Positions 26,498-34,843 of a DNA stretch of 64,000 nt are shown here, in pieces (the first letter of the stretch is position 1; the number at the start of each line of letters is the position of its first letter). Under the pieces are notes generated by a model. That model was given only the letters and a program-made list of their open reading frames with translations. It made no database searches and was not told the origin of the DNA. The stretch is from the NCBI RefSeq assembly GCF_003285545.1, contig NZ_QLNV01000004.1:310001-374000 (forward strand). Reading direction: 5' to 3'. Position numbers and translations under genes: made by a program. The DNA comes from Sinomicrobium soli. GTDB taxonomy: Bacteria; Bacteroidota; Bacteroidia; Flavobacteriales; Flavobacteriaceae.

Positions 26498-26507
26498 AAA
26501 TATAAAC

Positions 26508-26515
26508 TACATTTG
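26508..26515 (+). promoter_or_regulatory. -7 element TACATTTG of the PagL-like gene
   Basis: Exact TAnnTTTG, 16 bases before the ATG, so this gene can be transcribed apart from metF. Confidence 0.5.
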
Positions 26516-26531
26516 TGCTGAACCGGTCGGC

Positions 26532-27635
26532 ATGAAAAACCTGTACATCGTTTTTATTCTGGGATTTCAGATGCTTGTTTCCGCCCAGGAACAGAAGGCC
26601 GGAAGCGGGCATTTCTCGTCGGTGGATATCAGTTATTTCTACGGTAATATTGCCCTGCACAACCCGGATATCCGGCACCTGGTCACCGGTCATCCCGAAG
26701 GCGTTATACTCAGCTGGAACAGGAAGACGTTCGGTTTTGAAGCATGGGAACAGTACTACAACTATCCTGATTACGGTATCTCTTTTGCCTACCAGGACCT
26801 GAAAAACAGCTCCCTGGGCGATAATTACGCCCTTTACGGCCATTATAATTTTTATTTTTTCAGAAGGAATCTCATGCTGCGTATAGGGCAGGGACTGGCC
26901 TATGCGACATCGCCTTATGACAGGGAAGAGAATTACAGGAATATCGCTTTCGGGTCGCGTTTGCTGAGCAGCACCTACCTGATGCTCAATTACCGTAAGG
27001 AAAACTTGTGGGGCAGGATCGGGCTGCAGGCAGGCCTGTCCCTGATACATTATTCCAATGCCAATGTAAAGGCCCCGAATACCAGTGTCAACAGCATGGC
27101 GTTTAATATAGGGCTGAACTACCGGCTGCAGGACGATTTACCGGAATACCGTACGATGCCCCGGCCGGGAAAATATACCGAACCCGTGCGTTACAACGTG
27201 GTCTTCCGGGGAGGGCTGAATGAAAGTGATGTGATCGGGAGCGGACAGTATGCATTTTATGTGTTCTCTTTTTACGCCGATAAGCGGCTGGGCAGAAAAA
27301 GCGCGGTACACCTGGGTACGGACGTCTTTTATTCTAACTTTCTGAAAGAGTATATACGTTATAAAAGCATCGCCTACCCCGAAGACGGGATCTCCGGCGA
27401 GGAAGATTACAAACGGGCAGGGATATTTGCGGGTCACGAACTGTTTGTCAACAGGCTGTCCCTGGTCACCCAGCTGGGCTATTACGTGTATTATCCCGTA
27501 GATTTCGAAGGGCGGTTTTACCAGAGGGTAGGGCTGAAATACTATTTGGGAAAGAAACTCTTTGGTGCATTGACACTAAAAACCCATGCGGCAAAGGCGG
27601 AGGCTGTGGAACTGGGAGTGGGAATACGGTTGTGA
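26532..27635 (+). CDS. PagL-like acyloxyacyl hydrolase (lipid A deacylase family)
   Basis: The 367-residue outer membrane protein has a signal peptide (1-18, ending VSAQ) and a barrel-like pattern. Residues His173 and Ser175 in LIHYSNANVKAPN match the catalytic His-x-Ser of PagL, which removes the 3-O acyl chain of lipid A. It is about twice the length of PagL, with a C-terminal second barrel-like half (about 220-367). The hydrolase activity is inferred from that motif and should be taken as probable. Confidence 0.78.
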   Translation: MKNLYIVFILGFQMLVSAQEQKAGSGHFSSVDISYFYGNIALHNPDIRHLVTGHPEGVILSWNRKTFGFEAWEQYYNYPDYGISFAYQDLKNSSLGDNYALYGHYNFYFFRRNLMLRIGQGLAYATSPYDREENYRNIAFGSRLLSSTYLMLNYRKENLWGRIGLQAGLSLIHYSNANVKAPNTSVNSMAFNIGLNYRLQDDLPEYRTMPRPGKYTEPVRYNVVFRGGLNESDVIGSGQYAFYVFSFYADKRLGRKSAVHLGTDVFYSNFLKEYIRYKSIAYPEDGISGEEDYKRAGIFAGHELFVNRLSLVTQLGYYVYYPVDFEGRFYQRVGLKYYLGKKLFGALTLKTHAAKAEAVELGVGIRL

Positions 27636-27650
27636 TGTTGTAGGTTTGGG

Positions 27651-27745
27651 GTTGGAAGCACGAAGTATGAAGTCGGGAGTTGTCATTCAGAACGAAGTGA
27701 ACTGACTAAGAACTAACAACTACGAACTAAACAACTCATAACATC
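27651..27745. repeat. Modular repeat: GGAAGTC heptamers, TGTCATTC, AACTAA heptamers
   Basis: The three repeat types follow in order: GAAGCAC/GAAGTAT/GAAGTCG, then TGTCATTCAGAACGAAG, then AAGAACT/AACAACT/ACGAACT. The same order is found at 59348-59484. Confidence 0.6.
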
Positions 27746-27772
27746 TGAGAAGTTTTGCTTAAATTGATTTTT

Positions 27773-28519
27773 GTGAAAAAAGTACTGTTATATCTTGTGG
27801 TGCTATGGTTGCTTTCCTGTAATAGCGAAGGGAGTAATGACTGTGTTAAGCTGGCCGGTGATGTGGTCAGCAGGGAGGCCGGGGTGACTTCTTTCTCGGC
27901 GATTACCGTTGGGGAAGGAGTGCGGATGGTGATCCGGGAAGATGAGGAATTCAGTGTTGTGGTTGAAACCGGGAAAAACCTGCTGGATGACATCGGGGTT
28001 GAAGTAAGGGAAGGGCGGCTGCTGTTGTCTAACCGGGCGACGTGCAATTTTTTCAGGGAATACGACAATACGGTGGTGTATGTATCAGCGCCCGATATTA
28101 CAGAGATAAGAAGCTCTACGCAGTTTGATATCCGTTCGGAAGGCATACTGACCTACCCCTCGTTGCGTATCGTTTCCGAAGATTTCGGAACAGATTACAA
28201 CAATACCGGCGATTTCTACCTGCACCTGGAAAACAGCAGTATCAGTATATTGTTCAACAACCTTTCCAATTGTTACCTGGAAGGGAGTACGGAGAAACTG
28301 GATATTTACCTGGCTGCCGGGAATTCCCGTGTGGAGGCTGCGGATCTCCCGGCGGATGAGGTGAGCTTTTATCACCGGAGTTCCAACGATATTATCGTAA
28401 ACCCGGTCCGTAGCCTGGAAGGGGACATTTACAGTACGGGCAATGTGATTGCCGTAAACCGCCCGGAGCAAACGGAAGTTCACGCCCATTACAGGGGAGA
28501 GTTGCTGTTCGGGGAATAA
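27773..28519 (+). CDS. GIN domain (DUF2807) lipoprotein
   Basis: With a GTG start at 27773 the 248-residue product begins MKKVLLYLVVLW and has lipobox LLSC with Cys15, so it is a predicted lipoprotein. A TTG six codons upstream is an alternative. The body matches the head GIN domain (DUF2807), a right-handed beta-helix-like fold, with the opening VGEGVRMVIRED and strand repeats such as VSAPDITEIRSS. The role is unknown; such proteins often sit near cell-surface or regulator genes. Confidence 0.8.
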   Translation: MKKVLLYLVVLWLLSCNSEGSNDCVKLAGDVVSREAGVTSFSAITVGEGVRMVIREDEEFSVVVETGKNLLDDIGVEVREGRLLLSNRATCNFFREYDNTVVYVSAPDITEIRSSTQFDIRSEGILTYPSLRIVSEDFGTDYNNTGDFYLHLENSSISILFNNLSNCYLEGSTEKLDIYLAAGNSRVEAADLPADEVSFYHRSSNDIIVNPVRSLEGDIYSTGNVIAVNRPEQTEVHAHYRGELLFGE

Positions 28520-28534
28520 GCGGTATTCCGTGCC

Positions 28535-29443
28535 TCACTGTGTCAGCTCCCGGAACAGGGTTTCCAGGTTGCGGTTCTTGTGGTGCAGTTGAAGTGTTTT
28601 CAGCCCGTTGTCGTGTGCAAAATCAAAAATGGCCGGCCGCATGTCGGTAGAGGTGCTGAAGTGCAGTTCGTATACAAAATCGTATACATTTCTGATCGTA
28701 TCGATATAGGGCAATTCTTCGAGCAGGCGGGGTTCTACCCGGTAATCGAATTCCACTTCAATGACCTGCGTTTCCCCTTCCTTAAGAGTGGACAGCTGTT
28801 TGTCGGCTACGATCTGCCCGCGGTTTACGATGATCACCCGGTCGCACATCGCTTCCACCTCCTGCATGATATGGGTAGAGAGCAATACGGTTTTTTCCCT
28901 GCCGGTATTTCGTATGAGCTCCCTGATCCCGACGATCTGGTTCGGATCGAGCCCCGTAGTGGGTTCGTCGAGGATCAGTACTTCCGGATCGTGTATCATG
29001 GCAGCAGCCAGTCCGGTTCGCTGCCGGTATCCCTTCGACAGTTGCCCTATCTTTTTATAAGCTTCCCCGCTGAGCCCGGTAAGTTCCAGTACGCGTTCGA
29101 GTTCTTCTTTTCCGGTCTTTTTTCCCGCGGCACGGTACACCGAAGCCGTGAAGTCCAGGTATTCTCGTACATACATGTCGAGGTAAAGCGGATTGTGCTC
29201 CGGAAGATAGCCGATACTGCGCTGTACCTCCTTTTTCTGCGTAAGGATATCGAAGCCGTTTACCGCTGCCGAGCCCGAACCGGGACGGATATAGGTGGTA
29301 AGGATCTTCATCATGGTCGACTTCCCAGCACCATTGGGGCCCAGGAAACCGACGATCTCTCCCTTGTTTATCGAAAAAGAGACGGAATCCAGGGCTTTCC
29401 GGGGACCGTAATTTTTGGTGATATTTCTAACGTCTATAGACAT
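28535..29443 (-). CDS. gldA: Gliding motility ABC transporter ATPase GldA
   Basis: The 302-residue protein is an ABC ATPase with Walker A GPNGAGKST (about 36-44), signature LSKGYRQRTG and Walker B VLILDEPT. It closely fits GldA, the ATP-binding partner of GldF/GldG required for gliding in Flavobacterium; gldFG are not in this window, as is usual. The start at the ATG giving MSIDVRNITKNYG removes a 13-residue extension that would overlap the promoter. A perfect -7 element lies just upstream. Confidence 0.9.
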   Translation of the reverse strand: MSIDVRNITKNYGPRKALDSVSFSINKGEIVGFLGPNGAGKSTMMKILTTYIRPGSGSAAVNGFDILTQKKEVQRSIGYLPEHNPLYLDMYVREYLDFTASVYRAAGKKTGKEELERVLELTGLSGEAYKKIGQLSKGYRQRTGLAAAMIHDPEVLILDEPTTGLDPNQIVGIRELIRNTGREKTVLLSTHIMQEVEAMCDRVIIVNRGQIVADKQLSTLKEGETQVIEVEFDYRVEPRLLEELPYIDTIRNVYDFVYELHFSTSTDMRPAIFDFAHDNGLKTLQLHHKNRNLETLFRELTQ

Positions 29444-29471
29444 TTTTGTATCATTGATAATGTTATACTGC

Positions 29472-29479
29472 CAAAAATA
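29472..29479 (-). promoter_or_regulatory. -7 element TATTTTTG of gldA
   Basis: Exact TAnnTTTG on the minus strand, about 28 bases before the gldA ATG. Confidence 0.5.
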
Positions 29480-29522
29480 CAAAACACTGGCAAAGGAGAA
29501 ATGGTTTACTTGTAAATAACCC

Positions 29523-29530
29523 TATCTTTG
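29523..29530 (+). promoter_or_regulatory. -7 element TATCTTTG of the SSS transporter gene
   Basis: Exact TAnnTTTG on the plus strand, divergent from the gldA element and 44 bases from it. The resulting leader would be about 105 bases and A/T-rich; a second, weaker element TATATTTA lies within it near 29587. Confidence 0.45.
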
Positions 29531-29641
29531 GTCTTTTTCACACTTAAAACTTAAGAACATAAGAACTGTTTAAATTATAACTTTTATATTTAGCAGATTT
29601 TTGAAAAACCTAATATAAAATCATTAACAAACTATAACTTT

Positions 29642-31318
29642 ATGGAATTCGGATTACTTGATAAAATTATATTTGCCGCTTACGCATTACTGATTATCGG
29701 TATAGGATTATGGGTGTCCAGAGGCAAGGGAGATACCTCTGAAGATTATTTTCTGGCAAGTAAATCGCTGCCGTGGTGGGCTATCGGGGCATCGCTTATC
29801 GCTGCCAATATTTCAGCAGAACAGTTTATCGGAATGTCCGGTTCGGGCTTTGCGATCGGGTTGGCCATTGCTTCTTACGAATGGATGGCAGCCATTACCC
29901 TGCTCATAGTCGGGAAGTATTTCCTTCCCGTTTTTATTGAGAAGAAGCTATACACCATCCCCGAATTCATAGAAGTGCGCTATAATAAGAACCTGAAAAC
30001 CATACTGGCGGTATTCTGGGTATGTCTTTTCGTGTTTGTCAACCTTACTTCGGTGCTTTACCTGGGGGCTACGGCTCTCGATACCATTCTGGGAACGGGA
30101 GATGGTTCCCTGTTTTTATGGACCATTTTCGGACTTGCCTTTTTTGCGGCTGCCTATTCCTTATACGGCGGACTGTCTGCAGTGGCATGGACCGATGTGG
30201 TACAGGTCGTGCTGCTCGTTATCGGAGGGTTGATTACCACTTATATAGGGCTGACCCATATTTCTGAAGACGGAAGTGCCATTTCCGGAATGGTGGAGCT
30301 CTATGACAAGGTGCCGGAAAAATTCTCAATGATCCTGGAAAAGGGAGAGATCTTTACTCCCAACGGAAAAGATGCCTGGTGGGACCTGCCCGGGATAGCG
30401 GTGCTCATAGGAGGGATGTGGGTAGCCAACCTGTATTACTGGGGCTTTAACCAGTACATCATACAACGTACCCTGGCTGCAAAAAGCTTGCGTGAATCCC
30501 AGAAGGGAATTATTCTTGCCGGGTTTTTAAAGATACTGATCCCCCTGATGGTGGTTGTTCCCGGGATTATAGCCTATGTGATGAATATGGACCCGGAAGG
30601 GAATATTACACAGGCTTCGGCCGTTCCTTCATTCTTCAGCCCGTCGGGAACAATAATCAATGATAATGCCGCACCCTGGCTGATACGGGAGTTTATCCCG
30701 ACAGGTATAAAGGGGCTGGTGGTTGCCGCCCTCGCTGCAGCGATCGTTTCCTCCATAGCATCCATGCTCAACTCTACGGCGACGATCTTTACTATGGATA
30801 TATACAAACCTTATATTCAGAAAACTGCTTCTGAAAAAAAACTGGTAAGGGTAGGAAGATTATCTGCTGCCTTAGCGCTGCTGGTGGCGGTTGCTCTGGC
30901 TCCGCAACTCGCCAATCTGGGGCAGGTGTTCCAGTATATTCAGGAATACACAGGTTTGGTGAGCCCGGGTATCCTCGCGGTATTCATGCTGGGGCTGTTC
31001 TGGAAGAAAACCACCAGCAGGGCCGCAATTATCGGGGTGTTGGTTTCTATCCCTATCGCCCTGTATTTTAAAATAGGCCCCAGTGGCTGGATAGACAGCC
31101 CGCTGTTTGTAAAGCTGCCTTTTATGAACCAGATGATGATTACCTGGATACTGACCATGCTTATCATGATTGTTGTCAGCTATGCGGAAAGTAAAGGTAA
31201 AGATCACCCCAAGGCTATTACGATAAGCAAGTCCCTGTTTAAGACCGGCCCGGCATTCAATATAGGCGGGTTTGCCATTTTGCTTATTGTGGCGATGCTT
31301 TATGCTCTGTTCTGGTAA
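29642..31318 (+). CDS. Sodium:solute symporter (SSS family, vSGLT-like)
   Basis: The 558-residue inner-membrane protein has about 14 transmembrane segments and the SSS opening EDYFLASKSLPWWAIGASLIA with NISAEQFIGMSGSG, characteristic of sodium/sugar symporters of the vSGLT type. Later segments GFNQYIIQRTLAAKSLRESQ and KGLVVAALAAAIVSSIASML (sodium-site helix) also match. The substrate is probably a sugar, but cannot be told from sequence. It is divergent from gldA. Confidence 0.9.
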   Translation: MEFGLLDKIIFAAYALLIIGIGLWVSRGKGDTSEDYFLASKSLPWWAIGASLIAANISAEQFIGMSGSGFAIGLAIASYEWMAAITLLIVGKYFLPVFIEKKLYTIPEFIEVRYNKNLKTILAVFWVCLFVFVNLTSVLYLGATALDTILGTGDGSLFLWTIFGLAFFAAAYSLYGGLSAVAWTDVVQVVLLVIGGLITTYIGLTHISEDGSAISGMVELYDKVPEKFSMILEKGEIFTPNGKDAWWDLPGIAVLIGGMWVANLYYWGFNQYIIQRTLAAKSLRESQKGIILAGFLKILIPLMVVVPGIIAYVMNMDPEGNITQASAVPSFFSPSGTIINDNAAPWLIREFIPTGIKGLVVAALAAAIVSSIASMLNSTATIFTMDIYKPYIQKTASEKKLVRVGRLSAALALLVAVALAPQLANLGQVFQYIQEYTGLVSPGILAVFMLGLFWKKTTSRAAIIGVLVSIPIALYFKIGPSGWIDSPLFVKLPFMNQMMITWILTMLIMIVVSYAESKGKDHPKAITISKSLFKTGPAFNIGGFAILLIVAMLYALFW

Positions 31319-31590
31319 GAGGTACGAAGCGGGGAGTTGTCATCCCGACGATAGAGCCTGTCCCGACCTTTTCAGTCAGGGAGGGATCTCCGGGTTTTCG
31401 GTGATGTTAGTGAAAGTTCTTTGATCTCGGGTGGAGATTCTTCACTGCGTTCTGAATGACAGGGCTTTGTCATCCCGATGCGGGAGGGATCTCCGGGTTT
31501 TCGGTGATGCTGTTGAGATTCCCTGCCAGCCGGGCAGGAGGGTTCTCTCCGCTGCGCTTTCCCGCTGCTCGGGACAGGCTGGTCTGAACG
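31319..31590. repeat. Two tandem TGTCATCCCGA-type repeat elements
   Basis: The gene-free stretch starts with a GGGGAGT-type heptamer remnant. The first element runs from TGTCATCCCGACGATAG (31337) to CTGAATGACA (31463-31472). The second starts at TGTCATCCCGATGCGGG (from 31470) and ends at CTGAACGACA (about 31590). Both contain GGGAGGGATCTCCGGGTTTTCGGTGATG near their left end (shared core read as GGGAGGGATCTCCGGG). Ends are inverted relative to each other, as in REP or MITE-like elements. Short open frames inside are not genes. Confidence 0.65.
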
Positions 31591-31662
31591 ACATTTACAC
31601 GTGGATTAATATGTCGTTTTTCCGCTTTTTTGTGAAAAATAAAAAAAAATGTCACTGATCAC

Positions 31663-31692
31663 TTGTCCGTTTCGGATTTATAATTACTTTAG
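31663..31692 (+). promoter_or_regulatory. Promoter of the Phe/Tyr leader and aromatic operon
   Basis: TTG (31663-31665) and TACTTTAG (31685-31692, one mismatch to TAnnTTTG) are separated by 19 bases, the preferred spacing. Transcription would begin near 31698, about 17 bases before the leader peptide ATG. Confidence 0.5.
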
Positions 31693-31714
31693 CAGCGTCA
31701 AATGGAATAAACAA

Positions 31715-31792
31715 ATGGTTCAGACTGCTTATAACTGGAACTTCTATTTTTTCTTCTTTTACTTTTTTAAGGGAAGAACGGGACGGTTATAG
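31715..31792 (+). CDS. Phe/Tyr-rich leader peptide of the pheA operon
   Basis: This 25-residue open frame begins MVQTAYNWN and continues with a run in which nine of nine codons from 10 to 18 are Phe or Tyr (F10 Y11 F12 F13 F14 F15 Y16 F17 F18). In total there are 7 Phe, 3 Tyr and 1 Trp in 25 residues. It ends KGRTGRL and stops 31 bases before a strong intrinsic terminator. Position, composition and the terminator make it a pheL-like attenuator leader in front of pheA. Its last codons contain CGGGAC, complementary to GTCCCG in the terminator. The mechanism is inferred; the peptide itself is directly visible. Confidence 0.8.
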   Translation: MVQTAYNWNFYFFFFYFFKGRTGRL

Positions 31793-31823
31793 GTTGTTTT
31801 AAGCATTAAAATATAGATGACAG

Positions 31824-31851
31824 GTCCCGGAAATTTCCGGGACTTTTTTTT
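31824..31851 (+). terminator. Attenuator terminator upstream of pheA
   Basis: GTCCCGGAAATTTCCGGGAC is a perfect 20-base palindrome (31824-31843) followed immediately by eight T. It lies between the leader peptide stop and the pheA ATG (45 bases further on). The 5' arm GTCCCG can alternatively pair with CGGGAC at 31779-31784 inside the leader frame. Confidence 0.85.
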
Positions 31852-31896
31852 GGTAAAAAAATAAAACAGGAAACAGATGCAGTTAATTGCAACGCC

Positions 31897-32724
31897 ATGA
31901 AAAGGAAGATAGCCATACAGGGGATCAGGGGCTCTTTTCATCACCAGGTAGCCAGGGAGTATTTCAGCGGAGACATCGAGGTGCTGGAATGCCTTTCCTT
32001 CGACAAGCTGGTCGACAGTTTGCTCGACACGAGTTCAGACGGGGCTGTTATGGCCATAGAGAATTCCATTGCAGGTTCTATCATTCCCAATTACGCCCTG
32101 ATAGACAACAATAACCTGCATATTATCGGGGAACATTACATAAACATTCACCACAACCTGATGGCCCTTCCGGGGCAGACCATTGCCGGGATCCGGGAGG
32201 TGTATTCCCATCCCATGGCCCTGTTGCAGTGCAAGAAGTTCTTCAGGCAGTATCCGCATATCAAACTCGTGGAAGACGCCGATACGGCAGAAACCGCCAG
32301 GCGGATCCGGGAGCACGGGATTACGGGGATCGGGGCCATAGCCAGTAAAACCGCCGCCGAACTCTTCGATATGGAAATACTGGCCGGGAATATTCAGACC
32401 ATTCAGGACAATTCCACCCGCTTTGTCATTGTACAAACGCAGAACTCCGTACTGCCCGAAGAGGAAGTCAACAAGGCTTCGATAAAATTCAAGACACAAC
32501 ACAAGAGGGGAAGCCTGGCCACGGTGCTCAACGTCATGAGCGACTGCAGGCTCAACCTCACCAAAATACAATCGCTTCCCGTTATAGAAACACCCTGGAA
32601 ATATTCCTTTTTCGTGGATGTAACCTTCGAGAAGTACGACGATTTTAAAAAGGTAAAATCACTACTCGGTATCATGACGGATGATTTTAAGATACTCGGG
32701 GAATATAAAAACGCAAAATCATGA
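31897..32724 (+). CDS. pheA: Prephenate dehydratase with ACT domain
   Basis: The 275-residue enzyme converts prephenate to phenylpyruvate. The dehydratase domain covers about 1-185 with the catalytic TRF motif in NSTRFVIVQT; the ACT regulatory domain covers about 195-275, starting KRGSLATVLNVMSD. The usual Phe-binding ESRP motif is replaced by KIQSLPVIETP, which may alter feedback control by Phe. There is no chorismate mutase domain here; it is fused to DAHP synthase three genes downstream. It is the first structural gene after the attenuator. Confidence 0.93.
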   Translation: MKRKIAIQGIRGSFHHQVAREYFSGDIEVLECLSFDKLVDSLLDTSSDGAVMAIENSIAGSIIPNYALIDNNNLHIIGEHYINIHHNLMALPGQTIAGIREVYSHPMALLQCKKFFRQYPHIKLVEDADTAETARRIREHGITGIGAIASKTAAELFDMEILAGNIQTIQDNSTRFVIVQTQNSVLPEEEVNKASIKFKTQHKRGSLATVLNVMSDCRLNLTKIQSLPVIETPWKYSFFVDVTFEKYDDFKKVKSLLGIMTDDFKILGEYKNAKS

Positions 32725-33866
32725 TAGCACCGGCACAACGATTAAATACGGTAGAGGAATACTATTTTTCCAGGAAACTCCGCGAGGTGCGACAGCTTAT
32801 GGCGGAAGGGAAACCGGTGATCAACATGGGGATCGGCAGCCCTGACCTCCATCCCGCACCGGAAGTGACTGCCGCGCTCGGGGCATCGATGAAAGACCTT
32901 ATGGCGCATCAGTACCAGAGCTACCAGGGGCTGCCCGAACTGCGCGAGAGCATGGCCGGGTTTTACCGGAAGCACTTCGGGGTGGAGCTCGACAGTAACC
33001 GTGAAGTGCTGCCGCTGATGGGGTCCAAGGAAGGGATCATGCATATTTCACTCGCCTTCCTCAACGAAGGAGATGAAGTGCTTATCCCCGATCCTGGCTA
33101 TCCTACCTATACGTCGGTAACCCGGCTGGTAGGGGCGACCCCCAGGTATTACGACCTGACAGAAGCCGGCGGGTGGCTCCCCGACCTGGAGGCCCTTGAA
33201 AATAAGGACCTCTCCCGGGTAAAACTGATGTGGCTCAACTATCCGCATATGCCTACGGGAACAAATGGCAGCAGGGAACTTTACACCGGGCTGGTGGCTT
33301 TTGCGAGAAAGCACAACATACTGCTGGTCAATGACAACCCGTACAGCTTTGTACTCAACAACCATCCCCGCAGTATCCTGCAGGTAGAGGGTGCCAGGGA
33401 GGTGGCCATGGAACTGAATTCCCTGAGCAAGACCTTTAATATGGCCGGATGGCGTGTGGGAATGGTGCTGGGCAGCAGTGAGCATATAGATGCGGTGCTC
33501 AAGGTAAAGAGCAATATGGACAGTGGCATGTTCTACGGGATACAGAAAGGGGCCATTGCGGCATTGCATTGTTCGGACAGCTGGTACAAAGAGATCAACG
33601 AGGTGTATGCCCGCCGGAGAAAACTCATATACAGGCTGGCTGAAAAGCTGGGTTGTTCCTATGACGAAGAGGCAGTGGGAATGTTTGTCTGGGCACGTTT
33701 GCCCGAAGGAGTAGATGGAGCCGAGGATTTTATAGACGGTGTACTGTACGACAAACATGTTTTCATCACCCCGGGAACTATTTTCGGGAAGAACGGCCAA
33801 GGATATATCCGTTTTTCCCTGTGTACCCCCGAAGAAAAAATAGAAGAGGCTATCAGCCGGTTTTAG
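32721..33866 (+). CDS. Class I/II PLP-dependent aminotransferase (aromatic/aspartate type)
   Basis: The 381-residue enzyme starts within the pheA stop (ATGA overlap), indicating translational coupling. The PLP lysine is in SLSKTFNMAGWRVG; other fold-type I signatures are MGIGSPDLHPAP and DNPYSF. In this operon it most likely transaminates phenylpyruvate and 4-hydroxyphenylpyruvate to Phe and Tyr, or prephenate to arogenate. The exact specificity is inferred from context. Confidence 0.9.
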   Translation: MIAPAQRLNTVEEYYFSRKLREVRQLMAEGKPVINMGIGSPDLHPAPEVTAALGASMKDLMAHQYQSYQGLPELRESMAGFYRKHFGVELDSNREVLPLMGSKEGIMHISLAFLNEGDEVLIPDPGYPTYTSVTRLVGATPRYYDLTEAGGWLPDLEALENKDLSRVKLMWLNYPHMPTGTNGSRELYTGLVAFARKHNILLVNDNPYSFVLNNHPRSILQVEGAREVAMELNSLSKTFNMAGWRVGMVLGSSEHIDAVLKVKSNMDSGMFYGIQKGAIAALHCSDSWYKEINEVYARRRKLIYRLAEKLGCSYDEEAVGMFVWARLPEGVDGAEDFIDGVLYDKHVFITPGTIFGKNGQGYIRFSLCTPEEKIEEAISRF

Positions 33867-33909
33867 CCGGAAATGAATGCGCTTTCCGGCAAGCGAAAAA
33901 AGTATCGAA

Positions 33910-34785
33910 ATGACAAACGTATTTGTAATAGGGCTCGGGCTTATAGGAGGGTCTTTTGCCCTGGATATCCGGGAAGCCTGTGAGGAAGTGCAGGTATATG
34001 GGTTAGATAATAATGAAGACCATATCCGGCAGGCGCTGGAACTGGGGCTGATCCACCGGAAGGCCACTGCAGACGATCTGGAAAAAGCGGATATTGTCAT
34101 TGTGGCCGTACCGGTAAATGCCAGTCTCGGGCTTTTGCCGGAGGTGCTCGACAGGGTCCCTGACGATGCCGTGGTCTGCGATGCGGGCTCTACCAAGTTA
34201 CAGGTGTGTGAGGCGTTGGCCTCACACCCTAAGCGCAGGAATTTCCTGGCTGCCCATCCCATTGCGGGAACCGAATTTTCCGGCCCTTCCGCAGCGCTGA
34301 AGGGATTGTACAGGGACAAGGTGAATATTATCTGTGAGGTGGAAAAGACAGCATTCAAATTACAGGAAAAAGCGTTAAGGCTCTTTTCCGGTATCGGAAT
34401 GCGTATCCGCTATATGGACCCGGCAGCTCACGACCGGCATATTGCCTATGTGTCTCATTTGTCACATGTCAGTTCTTTTATGTTGGGAAAGACCGTTATC
34501 GAAAAAGAGAAGAACGAACGCGATATTTTTGACATGGCCGGAAGTGGTTTTGAGAGTACCGTAAGGCTGGCCAAGAGTTCCCCGGCCATGTGGGCGCCCA
34601 TTTTCGAGCAGAACAAGGCCAACGTTATGGAAACCCTGGACGAATATATCGCTAATCTGCAGCATTTCAGGGCATTGATGGAACAGGGGGATTTTGAAGG
34701 CATTTATGAAGAAATGGAAAACACGAACAGAATAAAGGAAATATTAAAGGGGATATCCGTTCCCGCCCCCCGTAGAGACGCATAA
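33910..34785 (+). CDS. tyrA: Prephenate dehydrogenase
   Basis: The 291-residue enzyme oxidatively decarboxylates prephenate to 4-hydroxyphenylpyruvate. The dinucleotide motif is GLGLIGGSFALD at the N-terminus; HPIAGTEFSGP holds a catalytic His, and SHLSHVSSFML follows. The ATG giving MTNVFVIGLG is preferred over one 11 codons upstream. The last codons and the stop (encoding RRDA) fall inside a palindromic dispersed repeat, so the C-terminus has been shaped by that element. Confidence 0.92.
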   Translation: MTNVFVIGLGLIGGSFALDIREACEEVQVYGLDNNEDHIRQALELGLIHRKATADDLEKADIVIVAVPVNASLGLLPEVLDRVPDDAVVCDAGSTKLQVCEALASHPKRRNFLAAHPIAGTEFSGPSAALKGLYRDKVNIICEVEKTAFKLQEKALRLFSGIGMRIRYMDPAAHDRHIAYVSHLSHVSSFMLGKTVIEKEKNERDIFDMAGSGFESTVRLAKSSPAMWAPIFEQNKANVMETLDEYIANLQHFRALMEQGDFEGIYEEMENTNRIKEILKGISVPAPRRDA

Positions 34786-34796
34786 TCATGCGTCTC
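34775..34796. repeat. GAGACGCAT...ATGCGTCTC palindrome overlapping the tyrA stop
   Basis: Perfect 9-base arms around AATC, preceded by CGTA. It supplies the tyrA stop codon (TAA at 34783-34785). A second copy with minor changes lies at 21107-21128. Confidence 0.65.
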
Positions 34797-34843
34797 CACA
34801 AAGAAAAATAATAAAAACCGGAATTTACAAATTAAAAACGATC

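Noticed and set aside
31431-31658. 75-codon frame before the Phe/Tyr leader
   Set aside because: It lies almost wholly within dispersed repeat elements and its composition is that of the repeat.
33048-34358. 436-codon antisense frame across the aminotransferase and tyrA
   Set aside because: It lies opposite two well-identified genes, has no recognisable domain, and its composition follows from the codon pattern of the sense genes.
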